A stretch of 64,000 nucleotides of DNA, from assembly GCF_016735685.1 (NCBI RefSeq), contig NZ_JAERRA010000001.1:1240001-1304000 (forward strand). Direction: 5' to 3'. Position numbers and translations under genes: made by a program. Positions 46,232 to 55,434 of the stretch are shown in pieces (positions within the stretch are counted from its first letter, which is position 1; every line of letters starts with the position of its first letter). Under the pieces are notes generated by a model that saw nothing but the letters and a program-made list of their open reading frames with translations, was not told where the DNA came from and searched no databases. The DNA comes from Piscinibacter lacus (lineage in GTDB: Bacteria; Pseudomonadota; Gammaproteobacteria; Burkholderiales; Burkholderiaceae_C).

Positions 46232-48725
46232 CGCGCCGGTCCGGACCGCCGGATCCCAGCCCCTCGGCATGGCGCCGAAAGCCTCGCGCCTGCCGGACCT
46301 GGGCAGGCTGTGCGCGGCCTGGTCGCGGCTGCTGCCGTCTTGGGGAAGGCGGCGCCGGCTGCCGCCGTCCCCATGCTCCCGGTCCGTCCCGGCCGATCCC
46401 GGCGGCGCAGCCAGCCTGGTACTGAGCGAGGCGGGCGATTCCGCCAGCGCCGCCTACTTCCTGCACGATCCAGCGCTCGATGCGCGAGCGGTCGACTGGG
46501 CCACCCTGGCCGCGGGCCGGACCGACGGCGCACGGCCCTGCCGCCTCTTGATCGTGCTGCGTTACTTGCCACCCGGCCGGCAGGCGCTGCTGCGCAGCCT
46601 GCGCGAGCGCGGCGTCCGTGTCGCCTATTTCATGGACGACGACCTCATGGACCCCGAGGCCGTCGCCGAGCTGCCCGAGCCCTACCGCAGCCGGGTGCGG
46701 CGCGAGGCGCTGGGCCAGCGCCAGCGCATCGAGGCGCTGTGCGATGAGTTCTGGGTCTCGACGCCCCATCTGGCGCAGAAGTACGCCGCCTGGCAGCCCA
46801 AGCTGATCGAGCCGCGGCCGGCGCGGGCCAGTCTGCTGGCGGGGCCGCCGGTCTGGGTCTGCTACCACGGCACGGCCTCGCATCAGGCGGAGCTGGACTG
46901 GCTGCTGCCGCTGATGCAGCAGGTGCAAGCGCAGGCGCAGGGCACGCGCTTCGAGGTGTTTGGCGACCATGCGGTCTACAAGCGCTTCCGCGAGCTGCCG
47001 CGGGTGAATGTGCTGCACCCGATGAGCTGGCCGAACTACCTGGACTACACGTCCGGCGTGCGGCGCGAGATCGCGCTGGCGCCGCTGCAGCCCTCGCGCT
47101 TCAATGCCGGCCGCGGGCACACGAAATTCTTCGACTTCGCACGCATGGGCGCGGTCGGCCTGTACTCGGACCGGCCGCCCTACCGCGGCTTCGTGCGCGA
47201 CGGGGTGGACGGCCTGCTGCTGCCCGACGATCCGGCCGCCTGGGTGCAGGCCATCGTCGCGCTGGCCGCCGATGCGCCGCGGCGCGAGCGCATGGCCGCC
47301 GCCGCCCGCGAGCGGGCCCTGGCCCTGGCCTGGGGCGAGGCGCTGCCGCCGCCCGCGCCCAGCGCCAAGCCCCCCGCCCTGCTGCGCGGCGTGCAGGTGC
47401 AAAGGGCGCCGCAGCCGCCGGAGTCGGTCTGGCGCTGGGCCCTGGATGCGCCGGCGCATGACCGGGTGGCGGATCTGGCGACCGGCTCGCTGACGGTGCA
47501 GGGCTGGCTGCTGCTGAAGACGGCCGGCGCGCAGCCGCCGGTGCTGCTGAGCTGGTGGGACGATGCCGTCGAGCCGAGTCGCCATGCCTTCAACGGCGAC
47601 CGGCGCGACGTGATCGAGCGGGCGCTGCGCGAGCCGGTGGCCGGCCACCCGCAACTGCGCTGCGGCTTTCGCCTGAACCTGCCGCTGCCGCTAACGACGC
47701 CGGGCCAGTTGCGCCTGCGCCTCGGCTTCGAGCTGCCGGAAGGCGAGGTCTTCGAGGCGGCGGAGCTGCGTTTCCCGCCCACCTCGCAGGTGATCGAGGG
47801 CCGCGAGGGCTGGCTCTACTTGGACAACGACAGCAACCGCAGCGTCGACCAGTTCACCGGCCGCCTGCTGCTGACGGCCGACCAGCAGCAGCAGTGGCGG
47901 CAGTACCTGGCCGATGCCGCCGCGCTGGCCGCCCGGCACGCATGCCGGCATGCGCTGCTGATCGCGCCTTCGAAGGAGGAGGTGCTGCCGCAGCACCATC
48001 CGCACCGCCGTGCCCTGACCACGGTGCTGGACCAGGTGCGCGAGCTGGCCGGCCCGGACGCCCCGGTGCTGGATGCCGCGCCGCTGCTGCGCGCCCAGCC
48101 CGATCCGGCCGCCTGCTTCAAGCGCACCGACACGCACTGGACGGACCGCGGCGCGACCGTGGCCTTGCTCGCCGTGCTGGAGCGCATGGGCTACGACGGC
48201 GCGCGCCTGCGCGCCGCGCTGGCCGGGGACCGCTACAAGACCCTGGCCTATCCCGGCGACCTCGGCATCAAGCTGCTGCCACCGCAGAGCGCGCCGACCG
48301 AGTTCCTGGACGCGCCCCCGGCCGAGGACGGCGCGGTCTTCGACAATCGCTTGCCGAATATCGGCCGGGTGATCGTCTTCCGCGCCGAGGCGCCTGTGTT
48401 CGACGAGGCCCTGCTGGTCTTTGGCGCCTCCTCGGCCTATCCCATGTTGAAGTCGCTCAAGCGCCTGTTCGCGCGGACGGTCTTCGTGCACAGCGCGGCG
48501 CAGATCGATGCGGCCGTGCTCGCGCACGAGCGGCCGGCGGCCCTGCTGCTGCAATCCAACGGCCGCTTCCTCATCCAGCCGCCGACGGCGGGCTTCGACC
48601 TGCGCGCCGCCGTGGCCCACAAGCTGGGCGAGGCCGATGCCGCGCTGCGGGCGCAGATCGACGCCCTGCGCGCCGAGGCGGACGGACCCGAGCCCTACTA
48701 CCGCGCCATGCTGGAGCCACGATGA
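46215..48725 (+). CDS. Glycosyltransferase fused to an AlgX/AlgJ-like SGNH domain
   Basis: 836 residues from ATG 46215; ATG 46269 is an alternative, neither has a clear ribosome site. Residues ~65-375 resemble a GT-B/GT4-type enzyme (RVAYFMDDDLMDPEAV, FNAGRGHTKFFDFARMGAVG, RDGVDGLLLPDDP). Residues ~420-520 hold a GW module (GW431...RRDV463-466...GF485). Residues ~526-790 match the ALGX/AlgJ-type SGNH domain: REGWLYLDNDSN, APSKEEVLP, the Asp-x-His motif in KRTDTHWTDRG (Asp639, His641) and a Ser in FGASSAYP (739/740). AlgX and AlgJ are periplasmic O-acetyltransferases, yet no signal peptide is seen here, so the acetyl-transfer site would be cytoplasmic. Confidence 0.8.
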   Translation: MPASSDAPVRTAGSQPLGMAPKASRLPDLGRLCAAWSRLLPSWGRRRRLPPSPCSRSVPADPGGAASLVLSEAGDSASAAYFLHDPALDARAVDWATLAAGRTDGARPCRLLIVLRYLPPGRQALLRSLRERGVRVAYFMDDDLMDPEAVAELPEPYRSRVRREALGQRQRIEALCDEFWVSTPHLAQKYAAWQPKLIEPRPARASLLAGPPVWVCYHGTASHQAELDWLLPLMQQVQAQAQGTRFEVFGDHAVYKRFRELPRVNVLHPMSWPNYLDYTSGVRREIALAPLQPSRFNAGRGHTKFFDFARMGAVGLYSDRPPYRGFVRDGVDGLLLPDDPAAWVQAIVALAADAPRRERMAAAARERALALAWGEALPPPAPSAKPPALLRGVQVQRAPQPPESVWRWALDAPAHDRVADLATGSLTVQGWLLLKTAGAQPPVLLSWWDDAVEPSRHAFNGDRRDVIERALREPVAGHPQLRCGFRLNLPLPLTTPGQLRLRLGFELPEGEVFEAAELRFPPTSQVIEGREGWLYLDNDSNRSVDQFTGRLLLTADQQQQWRQYLADAAALAARHACRHALLIAPSKEEVLPQHHPHRRALTTVLDQVRELAGPDAPVLDAAPLLRAQPDPAACFKRTDTHWTDRGATVALLAVLERMGYDGARLRAALAGDRYKTLAYPGDLGIKLLPPQSAPTEFLDAPPAEDGAVFDNRLPNIGRVIVFRAEAPVFDEALLVFGASSAYPMLKSLKRLFARTVFVHSAAQIDAAVLAHERPAALLLQSNGRFLIQPPTAGFDLRAAVAHKLGEADAALRAQIDALRAEADGPEPYYRAMLEPR

Positions 48726-50746
48726 GCGATGCCGACGCCCGCCCGCCGGCCGCCGACCCGGCCGGGCGGCGGCCCTCGCTGGTGCTGCCCACCCGGGGCC
48801 TGGCCCGCGTGCCGACCCTGGCGGCGCTGCTCGACGATCACGCCCTGGTGTCGCGCCCGCAGGCCGACAGCGCCGCGGTGCTGGCCTGGGGCCGCAAGCC
48901 GAGTGCGGACCGGGCCGAGGCCGTGGCCGCCCGGGCCGGCCTGCCGCTGTGGCGGGTGGAGGATGCTTTCCTGCGCTCGCTCGCTCCGGGCGCGGCGGGT
49001 GGCCCGCTGGGCCTGCTGGTCGACGACCTGGGCGTGTACTACGACGCGAGCGCGCCTTCGCGGCTGGAAACCTGCATCCTGGCCGAGGCGCCCGAAGGCG
49101 CGCCGGCCCGCGCCGCGGCCCTGCAAGCGGCCTGGTGCGCCGGCCGGGTCAGCAAGTACAACCAGGCCCGCGAGCTGCCGCCGCCGGTGGCCGGCGGCCA
49201 TGTGCTGCTGGTCGACCAGACGGCCGGCGATGCCTCGATCCGCTGCGGCCTGGCCGGGCCGGCCAGCTTCGCGCGCATGCTGGAGGCGGCGCTGGACGAG
49301 CATCCCGGCCGGCCGCTGCTGCTGAAGCTGCATCCCGAAGTGGTCAGCGGCCGCAAGCGCGGCCACTTCGAGGCCGGGCTCACGCCGGGCCAGGCCGCCC
49401 GCGTGCATCTGGTGACGGCCGATGTGCATGCGCCGGCCCTGCTGGAGGCGGCCGAGGCGGTCTACACCGTCACCTCGCAAATGGGCTTCGAGGGCCTGCT
49501 CTGGGGCAAGCCGGTGCGCACCTTCGGCATGCCCTTCTATGCCGGCTGGGGCCTGACGCAGGACGAGCTGGCCGCGCCCGCGCGCCGCGCACCGCGCCCG
49601 CTGCACCGCCTGCTGCATGCCGCGCTGGTGGAGCTGGCGCGCTATGTCGATCCCGAAACCGGCATGCGCTGCCCGCCCGAGCGCCTGCTGGACTGGCTGG
49701 CCCTGCAGCGGCGCATGCGCGAGCGCTTTGCGCCCGAGCTGCATGCCATCGGCTTCTCGCGCTGGAAGAAGCCCATCGTGCGCGCCTTCCTGGGCGGCAG
49801 CACGGTGCGTTTTGCCGGGCCGCGCGCGCCCCTGCCGGCCGGCGGCACGGTGGCCGTCTGGGGCCGCAGGCCGCTGCCGGCGCGCGGCGGCCCGCCGGGC
49901 CGGGTGCTGCGGCTGGAGGATGGCTTCCTGCGCTCGGTCGGCCTGGGCGCGGACCTGGTGCGGCCGCTCTCCTGGGTGGTCGACGAGCTGGGCCTGTATT
50001 ACGACGCGACCCAGCCCTCGGCGCTGGAGAAGCTGCTGGCCGGGCAGGTCTTCGACGAGGCGCTGCGCGAGCGCGCACGCCGCCTGCGCGAGCGCATCGT
50101 CGGCATGGGCCTGACCAAGTACAACGTCGGCGCCGGGGCCTGGCAACGGCCGCCCGGCGCGCGGCAGGTGGTGCTGGTGCCGGGGCAGGTCGAGTCCGAT
50201 GCCTCGCTGGCCTGGGGCGCGCCCGGCCTGCGCAGCAACCTGGCCTTGCTGCGCGCCGCGCGCGAGGCCGCGCCCGAGGCCCACCTGGTCTACAAGCCGC
50301 ATCCCGACGTGGTGGCGCGGCTGCGCCGCCCGGGCGCGGACGAGCATCTGGCAGCCAGCTTCTGCGACGAGGTCGTCGTCGACTGCCCGATGCACCGCCT
50401 GCTGGACGCCGTCGACGAGGTGCATGTGCTCACCTCGCTGGCCGGCTTCGAGGCCTTGCTGCGCGGCCGCAAGGTCGTCACCCACGGCCAGCCCTTCTAC
50501 GCCGGCTGGGGCCTGACCGAGGACCGCCTGCCGCCCGCCCGCCGAGGCCGCCGGCTGAGCCTGGACGAGCTGGTGGCCGGCGCGCTGATCCTGTATCCAA
50601 GCTATGTGAGCTTGACGACGGGCTGTTTCACCACGCCCGAGCGCATCCTGGACGAGCTGCAAGCATGGCGCAGCCAGGGCGCCGCGCGCATGCCCTGGTG
50701 GCGGCGCGGCCTGCGCGCGCTGCTGCGGCTGCTGAAGCGCGCTTAA
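48722..50746 (+). CDS. kpsC: KpsC-like capsule Kdo transferase, two-domain
   Basis: 674 residues with an internal duplication. The first half has RVEDAFLRSL, LLVDDLGVYYDASAPSRLE and PFYAGWGLTQDE; the second half repeats RLEDGFLRSVGLGADLVRPL, VVDELGLYYDATQPSALE and PFYAGWGLTED. KpsC enzymes contain two retaining beta-Kdo transferase domains that extend the poly-Kdo linker joining capsule to lipid. ATG overlaps the previous stop. This gene and the next fix the locus as a Kdo-linked (group 2-like) capsule system. Confidence 0.94.
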   Translation: MSDADARPPAADPAGRRPSLVLPTRGLARVPTLAALLDDHALVSRPQADSAAVLAWGRKPSADRAEAVAARAGLPLWRVEDAFLRSLAPGAAGGPLGLLVDDLGVYYDASAPSRLETCILAEAPEGAPARAAALQAAWCAGRVSKYNQARELPPPVAGGHVLLVDQTAGDASIRCGLAGPASFARMLEAALDEHPGRPLLLKLHPEVVSGRKRGHFEAGLTPGQAARVHLVTADVHAPALLEAAEAVYTVTSQMGFEGLLWGKPVRTFGMPFYAGWGLTQDELAAPARRAPRPLHRLLHAALVELARYVDPETGMRCPPERLLDWLALQRRMRERFAPELHAIGFSRWKKPIVRAFLGGSTVRFAGPRAPLPAGGTVAVWGRRPLPARGGPPGRVLRLEDGFLRSVGLGADLVRPLSWVVDELGLYYDATQPSALEKLLAGQVFDEALRERARRLRERIVGMGLTKYNVGAGAWQRPPGARQVVLVPGQVESDASLAWGAPGLRSNLALLRAAREAAPEAHLVYKPHPDVVARLRRPGADEHLAASFCDEVVVDCPMHRLLDAVDEVHVLTSLAGFEALLRGRKVVTHGQPFYAGWGLTEDRLPPARRGRRLSLDELVAGALILYPSYVSLTTGCFTTPERILDELQAWRSQGAARMPWWRRGLRALLRLLKRA

Positions 50747-50937
50747 GCCCGCCCGGACGCGCGATTTTTGGCCGATCGGGCGGCACGGCGGCGGCGCTTA
50801 ATCTGGGCGTGACTGCTGCCGAACCTCGACTCCGCCCCCTGTCCTCTGCCGAAGCCCCGGGCCGCGTCGCACCGCTGCGCGAAGCCGGCTTCCGCAGCGG
50901 CCCCGGACCCGACCGCAGCCCGGTGGTGCCGCGCTCG

Positions 50938-52224
50938 ATGTTCAGCCTGATGCGCCACCGCCGCGTGCTGCTGCTGCAGGGGCCGATGGGGCGCTTCTTC
51001 GACAAGCTGGCATGCAGCCTGGGGGCCCATGGCATCGAGGTGCTGAAGGTGCACTTCAACGGCGGCGACCGGATGTTCTACCGCCAGCCCGGCGCCCTGG
51101 ACTTCACCGGCACGGCCGAGGTCTGGCCGCTGTGGCTGGAGCGCCTGCTGCACACGCGCGGGATCGAGGCCATCGTCGTCTTCGGCCAGATGCGGCCCCT
51201 GCACCAGGCCGCGCGCCGGGTGGCCCAGACCCGGGGCTGCGCCTTCTACGTGTTCGAGGAAGGCTATCTGCGCCCGGACTTCGTCACCCTGGAACTGGAC
51301 GGGGTGAATGCCTATTCCTCGCTGCCGCGCGACCCGGCCGCCTACGCCCGCCTGCCCGAATCGCGACTGGGCATCCAGCCCCTGCCCACCGGCCAGACCT
51401 TTGCCGGCGTGGCGGCCACGGCCATGGCCTACAGCCTGGCTTGCATGATCTCGAAGCTGCGCTTCTGGCACTTCAGGCCGCATCGCTCGCTGCATCCGCT
51501 GAGCGAGGGGCTGCGCTGGGTGCGATCGGGCCTGCGCAAGCAGCGCTATGCCTGGCGCGAGCGCGGCGCCCAGGCGCGGCTGTGCAGCCCGGCGCACACG
51601 GGACGCTGGTTCCTGGTGCCGCTGCAAGTGCACAACGACAGCCAGGTGCGCTTCCACTCGGCCTATGAGTCGATCGAGGATTTCATCCAGGAGCTGATGC
51701 AGTCCTTCGCCGCCCATGCGCCGGCCGGTGTCGACCTGGTCCTCAAGCAGCATCCGCTGGACCGGCCCTACAAGGACTACGGCCCGCTCATCGAGCGCCT
51801 CGCGCGCTGGCTGGGCATCGACGGCCGCGTGCATTACCTGCACGACCAGCACATGCCCACCCTGCTGCGCCATGCGCGCGGCGTGGTCACGATCAACAGC
51901 ACAGCGGGCTTGCAGGCGCTCTACCACGGCACGCCGGTGATCACCCTGGGCGACTGCTTCTACAACATCCCCGGCCTGACCCATGGCGGCACGCTGCAGC
52001 AGTTCTGGCACCAGCCGCAGCCGGTCGACAGCCTGCTCTACAGCCGCTTCCGCGCGGCGATGACCGAGCAGACCCAGCTCAATGCCAGCTTCTATGCCCG
52101 CAGCCCGGGCCTGGACCGGGTGCGGCGCATGGCCCGGCCGCCTGAGGCGGCCAGCCCGCCCCGGGCCGAGGGCGGGCGGCCCATGCCCGCCGTGGTGCGA
52201 CCGCTTTCGAGCGGGCCGGGCTGA
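50938..52224 (+). CDS. kpsS: KpsS-like capsule Kdo transferase
   Basis: 428 residues from ATG 50938. In-frame GTG codons at 50923 and 50809 could add 5 or 43 residues. Family motifs RRVLLLQGPMGRFFDKLA, the FEEGYLRPDFVTLE segment shared by KpsS/LipB and KpsC, VLKQHPLDRPYKDY, and VTINSTAGLQALYHGTPVIT. KpsS adds the first beta-Kdo to phosphatidylglycerol. Separated from kpsC by 191 bases, the widest internal gap of the operon. Last capsule gene; the C-terminal ~35 residues are low-complexity. Confidence 0.93.
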   Translation: MFSLMRHRRVLLLQGPMGRFFDKLACSLGAHGIEVLKVHFNGGDRMFYRQPGALDFTGTAEVWPLWLERLLHTRGIEAIVVFGQMRPLHQAARRVAQTRGCAFYVFEEGYLRPDFVTLELDGVNAYSSLPRDPAAYARLPESRLGIQPLPTGQTFAGVAATAMAYSLACMISKLRFWHFRPHRSLHPLSEGLRWVRSGLRKQRYAWRERGAQARLCSPAHTGRWFLVPLQVHNDSQVRFHSAYESIEDFIQELMQSFAAHAPAGVDLVLKQHPLDRPYKDYGPLIERLARWLGIDGRVHYLHDQHMPTLLRHARGVVTINSTAGLQALYHGTPVITLGDCFYNIPGLTHGGTLQQFWHQPQPVDSLLYSRFRAAMTEQTQLNASFYARSPGLDRVRRMARPPEAASPPRAEGGRPMPAVVRPLSSGPG

Positions 52225-52365
52225 GGCCTTGCCCCGCCGGGCTGCCCGGGTGGCTGGGGATGCGGCGGCTCCGCGTCCTTGATCAGAATGGGGACCCGCG
52301 CGGCCCCGGGCTCTGAACCGGCCCGACCCGCCGCGCCCGACGCAACCCAGCCCCCCGCGAGCCGC

Positions 52366-53586
52366 ATGTCCAACCCCACCGCAGCGCAGGCCCTGCCCGA
52401 CATGGCCCTCACCGGCCTTCGTGTCGTCGAGATGGGGCAGTTGATCGCCGGCCCCTTTGCCAGCAAGACCCTGGGCGATTTCGGGGCCGAGATCATCAAG
52501 ATCGAGCCGCCGGGCAGCGGCGACCCGCTGCGCAACTGGCGCATGCTCAAGGACGGCACCTCCGTCTGGTGGCAGGTGCAGAGCCGCAACAAGCGCAGCC
52601 TGGCCCTGGACCTGCGCGAGGCCGAGGGCCAGGCCATCGCCCGCCGCCTGATCGCCCAGGCCGATGTGCTGATCGAGAACTTCCGCCCCGGCACGCTGGA
52701 GGGCTGGGGCCTGTCCTACGAGGAACTGGCGCGCGACAACCCCGGCCTGGTGATGCTGCGCATCAGCGGCTACGGCCAGACCGGCCCCTACCGCGACCTG
52801 CCGGGCTTCGGCGCCATCGGCGAGGCCATGGGCGGCCTGCGCCACCTCACCGGCGAGCCCGGCCGCATCCCGGTGCGCTGCGGCATCAGCATCGGCGACA
52901 GCCTGGCCGCGCTGCATGGCGTGATCGGCGTGATGATGGCCCTGCACCACCGCCAGGCGCGCGGCGGCAAGGGGCAGGTGATCGATGTGGCGCTGTCCGA
53001 AGCGGTGCTCAACATCACCGAAAGCCTGATCCCCGAGTACAGCGCCTTCGGCGCGGTGCGCGAGCCGGGCGGCTCGGCCCTGCCGGGCATCGCGCCGTCC
53101 AATGCCTACCGCTGCCGCGACGGCGTGGTGCTGGTGGCGGGCAATGGCGATTCGATCTTCCGCCGGCTGATGCAGCTCATCGGCCGCGACGATCTGGCGC
53201 AGGACCCGGCCCTGGCGCACAACGCCGGCCGCGTGGCCCGCGTCGAGGAGATCGACCAGGCCATCGAGGCCTGGACCGCCGAGCGCGCCATCGACGAGGT
53301 GCTGGCCCTGCTGGCCGAGGCCAGCGTCCCGGCCGGCCGCGTCTACACCGCCCGCGACATCGTCGAGGACGCGCATTTCCGCGCGCGCGAGATGGTCGTC
53401 GAGCAGCTCACCCGCGACGGTGACCGCCTGGCCGTGCCCGGCATCGTGCCCAAGCTGCTCGGCACGCCCGGCGGGTTGCGGCGGCCGGCGCCGGCGCTGG
53501 GCGAGGACACCGAGTCCATCCTCGGCGAGCTGGGCTTCGATGCCGCAGCCATCCAGGCCCTGCGCGACCGCAAGGTGATCGCATGA
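52366..53586 (+). CDS. CaiB/BaiF family CoA-transferase
   Basis: 406 residues from ATG 52366. Family III CoA-transferase: LRVVEMGQLIAGPFASKTLG, IIKIEPPGSGDPLRNW, LIENFRPGTLEGWGL, and GISIGDSLAALHG with the catalytic Asp that forms the acyl anhydride. Transfers CoA between organic acids. Overlaps the HMG-CoA lyase gene by ATGA, so the two should work in sequence: activation of an acid to its CoA ester, then carbon-carbon cleavage. Confidence 0.92.
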   Translation: MSNPTAAQALPDMALTGLRVVEMGQLIAGPFASKTLGDFGAEIIKIEPPGSGDPLRNWRMLKDGTSVWWQVQSRNKRSLALDLREAEGQAIARRLIAQADVLIENFRPGTLEGWGLSYEELARDNPGLVMLRISGYGQTGPYRDLPGFGAIGEAMGGLRHLTGEPGRIPVRCGISIGDSLAALHGVIGVMMALHHRQARGGKGQVIDVALSEAVLNITESLIPEYSAFGAVREPGGSALPGIAPSNAYRCRDGVVLVAGNGDSIFRRLMQLIGRDDLAQDPALAHNAGRVARVEEIDQAIEAWTAERAIDEVLALLAEASVPAGRVYTARDIVEDAHFRAREMVVEQLTRDGDRLAVPGIVPKLLGTPGGLRRPAPALGEDTESILGELGFDAAAIQALRDRKVIA

Positions 53587-54563
53587 GCCCGGGATCGGTC
53601 TGGCAGGGCAGGGGCCGGCGCTTGCAGATGCAGGAGGTGGGGCCGCGCGACGGCTTGCAGGCCGAGGCGGTCTTCGTGCCGACGGCCGACAAGATCGCGC
53701 TGATCGATGCCCTTTCGGCCACCGGGGTGGCCAAGATCGAGGTGACCGCCTTCGTCTCACCCCGGGCGGTGCCGGCGCTGGCCGATGCCGAGGCGGTGAT
53801 GCGTGGCATCCAACGCCAGCCCGGCGTGGTCTACAGCGCCCTGGTGCCCAATGCGCGCGGGGCCGAGCGGGCCCTGGCGGCGGGGGCCGACGAGCTGAAC
53901 CTGGTGCTCTCGGCCAGCGAGAGCCACAACCTCAGCAATCTGCGCATGACGCAGGCGCAGTCCTTCCGCGCCCTGGTCGAGGTGCTGGCCCTGGCCGGGC
54001 CGGCGGGCGTGCCGGTGAATGTCTCGCTGTCGTGCAGCTTCGGCTGCCCCATGGAGGGCGAGGTCGCGGCCGAGGCCGTGCTCGCCTGGTGCGGGCGCTT
54101 CATCGACGAACTCGGCCTGCGCCGCCTGGCCCTGTGCGACACCACCGGCATGGCCCATCCCGCCCAGGTGGCCGAGCGCACGGCCGCCGTGCTGGCCCGC
54201 TGGCCGCAGACCGAGCTGACCCTGCACTTCCACAACACCCGCGGCATGGGGCTGAGCAATCTGCTGGCCGCCATCGATGCCGGGGCCAGCCGCTTCGACG
54301 CCGCGCTCGGCGGCCTGGGCGGCTGCCCTTATGCGCCCGGCGCCACGGGCAATATCTGCACCGAGGATGTAGTGCATGCCCTGGAACTGATGGGCTACGA
54401 CACCGGCTGCGACCTGACCGCCTTGCTGGCTGCCGCTGCGCGCTTGCCGGCCCTGGTGGGCCATGAGCTGCCCGGCGCGGTGCTGCGGGCCGGTCGCCGC
54501 CTGGACCTGCATCCCCGGCCGGGGAGCGTCGACGCGATCTGCCAAGCCGCCCCGGGCGGTTGA
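53583..54563 (+). CDS. Hydroxymethylglutaryl-CoA lyase family protein
   Basis: 326 residues, HMGL-like TIM barrel. QEVGPRDGLQAE holds the conserved Arg/Asp, HFHNTRGMGLSN the metal-binding His residues, and GGLGGCPYAPGATGNICTED the catalytic Cys loop of true HMG-CoA lyases. Splits 3-hydroxy-3-methylglutaryl-CoA to acetyl-CoA and acetoacetate; related acyl-CoA substrates are possible. Leucine-pathway genes are absent nearby, and the partner is a CoA-transferase, so a free-acid substrate is likely. Confidence 0.92.
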   Translation: MSPGSVWQGRGRRLQMQEVGPRDGLQAEAVFVPTADKIALIDALSATGVAKIEVTAFVSPRAVPALADAEAVMRGIQRQPGVVYSALVPNARGAERALAAGADELNLVLSASESHNLSNLRMTQAQSFRALVEVLALAGPAGVPVNVSLSCSFGCPMEGEVAAEAVLAWCGRFIDELGLRRLALCDTTGMAHPAQVAERTAAVLARWPQTELTLHFHNTRGMGLSNLLAAIDAGASRFDAALGGLGGCPYAPGATGNICTEDVVHALELMGYDTGCDLTALLAAAARLPALVGHELPGAVLRAGRRLDLHPRPGSVDAICQAAPGG

Positions 54564-54604
54564 GACCGCGTACGGCGGACGGCTGCCGCAGGCCCTTGCG
54601 GTGT

Positions 54605-55057
54605 TCAGCCGACCGAGTCCATCCAGAGGGCGAAGTCGGCCTGCATGTCCTCGAAGGCCAGCAGGGTGAAGCGCAGGGATTGACCGTCCCGCGACCAGCT
54701 CGCGCGGTGGCTGTGGATCGACCGGGTGCCGGCCCGCGCGAGTTCATGTGCCAGGGCCTGCGGGCGGCGGTCGGGCAGGCCGGCGCCGGGCTGCGCTTCC
54801 AGCAGCAGGTGCGGCAGCGAGAACCAGCGCAGATGCGGCAGGCGCTGCCAGGCGCCGAGCAGCGTCCACTCGGAGGCCGCCCCGGCCTCGCGGCCCCGGG
54901 CCACGGCTTCGAGGATCTCGGCGCGCGGCACTGGAATCCACGATTCCGGCAGCTCCAGGTGCAGGCCTAGGCCCGGCAACTCGCGGCGGGCGGCCCGGGC
55001 CGGGCGGGGCAGGCAGGGGGACAGGGCCAGGGCGGTCAGCAGGGATCGGCGATGCAT
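54605..55057 (-). CDS. Hypothetical exported protein
   Basis: 150 residues. N-terminus MHRRSLLTALALSPCLPRPARA looks like a signal peptide, possibly of Tat type (RRSLL). The mature part has short beta-type segments (LGLHLELPESWIPV, LRFTLLAFEDMQADFALWM) but no recognised family. Codon use matches its neighbours. Alone on the minus strand, convergent with the HMG-CoA lyase gene. Confidence 0.6.
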   Translation of the reverse strand: MHRRSLLTALALSPCLPRPARAARRELPGLGLHLELPESWIPVPRAEILEAVARGREAGAASEWTLLGAWQRLPHLRWFSLPHLLLEAQPGAGLPDRRPQALAHELARAGTRSIHSHRASWSRDGQSLRFTLLAFEDMQADFALWMDSVG

Positions 55058-55197
55058 GGTGCTTTATCGCCGAGCCCGGGCCACCCCGCGGGATGCGGGG
55101 TCATGCGAAGGTGGCCTGCACTTCCGCGCCGACAGGCGTTGGTGCGCCGCCGAGGCGCCTACAGATTGCAGGCCGATTGCCTACAACGCGGCCAGAA

Positions 55198-55240
55198 AAG
55201 ACAAAGGACTTAGGCGCTTTCGCGGCTAAGTCCTTGTCTT
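55198..55240 (-). terminator. Terminator of the tRNA-Lys transcript
   Basis: Long hairpin: AAGACAAGGACTTAG pairs with CTAAGTCCTTTGTCTT (one bulged base) around a CGCGAAAGCG loop, read on the minus strand and ending in a short T-run (TTTT from 55196-55199). It starts four bases after the tRNA-Lys(CTT) 3' end, so it should end the tRNA operon. Confidence 0.85.
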
Positions 55241-55243
55241 GAT

Positions 55244-55319
55244 TGGTGGGCCCTGAGTGACTCGAACACTCGACCTACGGATTAAGAGTCCGCTGCTCTA
55301 CCAACTGAGCTAAGAGCCC
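55244..55319 (-). tRNA. tRNA-Lys(CTT)
   Basis: 76 nt on the minus strand. Acceptor stem GGGCTCT/AGGGCCC, D-arm AGCTCAGTTGGTAGAGC, anticodon stem-loop GCGGA-CTCTTAA-TCCGT with anticodon CTT, T-arm with GTTCGAGTC, and encoded CCA. Second gene of a two-tRNA unit, 17 bases after tRNA-Lys(TTT). Confidence 0.96.
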
Positions 55320-55336
55320 GGTAAACCGGTCCACCG

Positions 55337-55412
55337 TGGTGGGTTGTGCAGGACTTGAACCTGCGACCAACGGATTAAAAGTCCGCTGCTCTACCGACTG
55401 AGCTAACAACCC
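55337..55412 (-). tRNA. tRNA-Lys(TTT)
   Basis: 76 nt on the minus strand. Acceptor stem GGGTTGT/ACAACCC, D-arm AGCTCAGTCGGTAGAGC, anticodon stem-loop GCGGA-CTTTTAA-TCCGT with anticodon TTT, T-arm GGTTCAAGTCC and encoded CCA. It differs from the neighbouring tRNA-Lys(CTT) mainly in the acceptor and T stems, so the pair probably arose by duplication. Confidence 0.96.
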
Positions 55413-55434
55413 CCTGTGTGCGATAGAGCCTACT

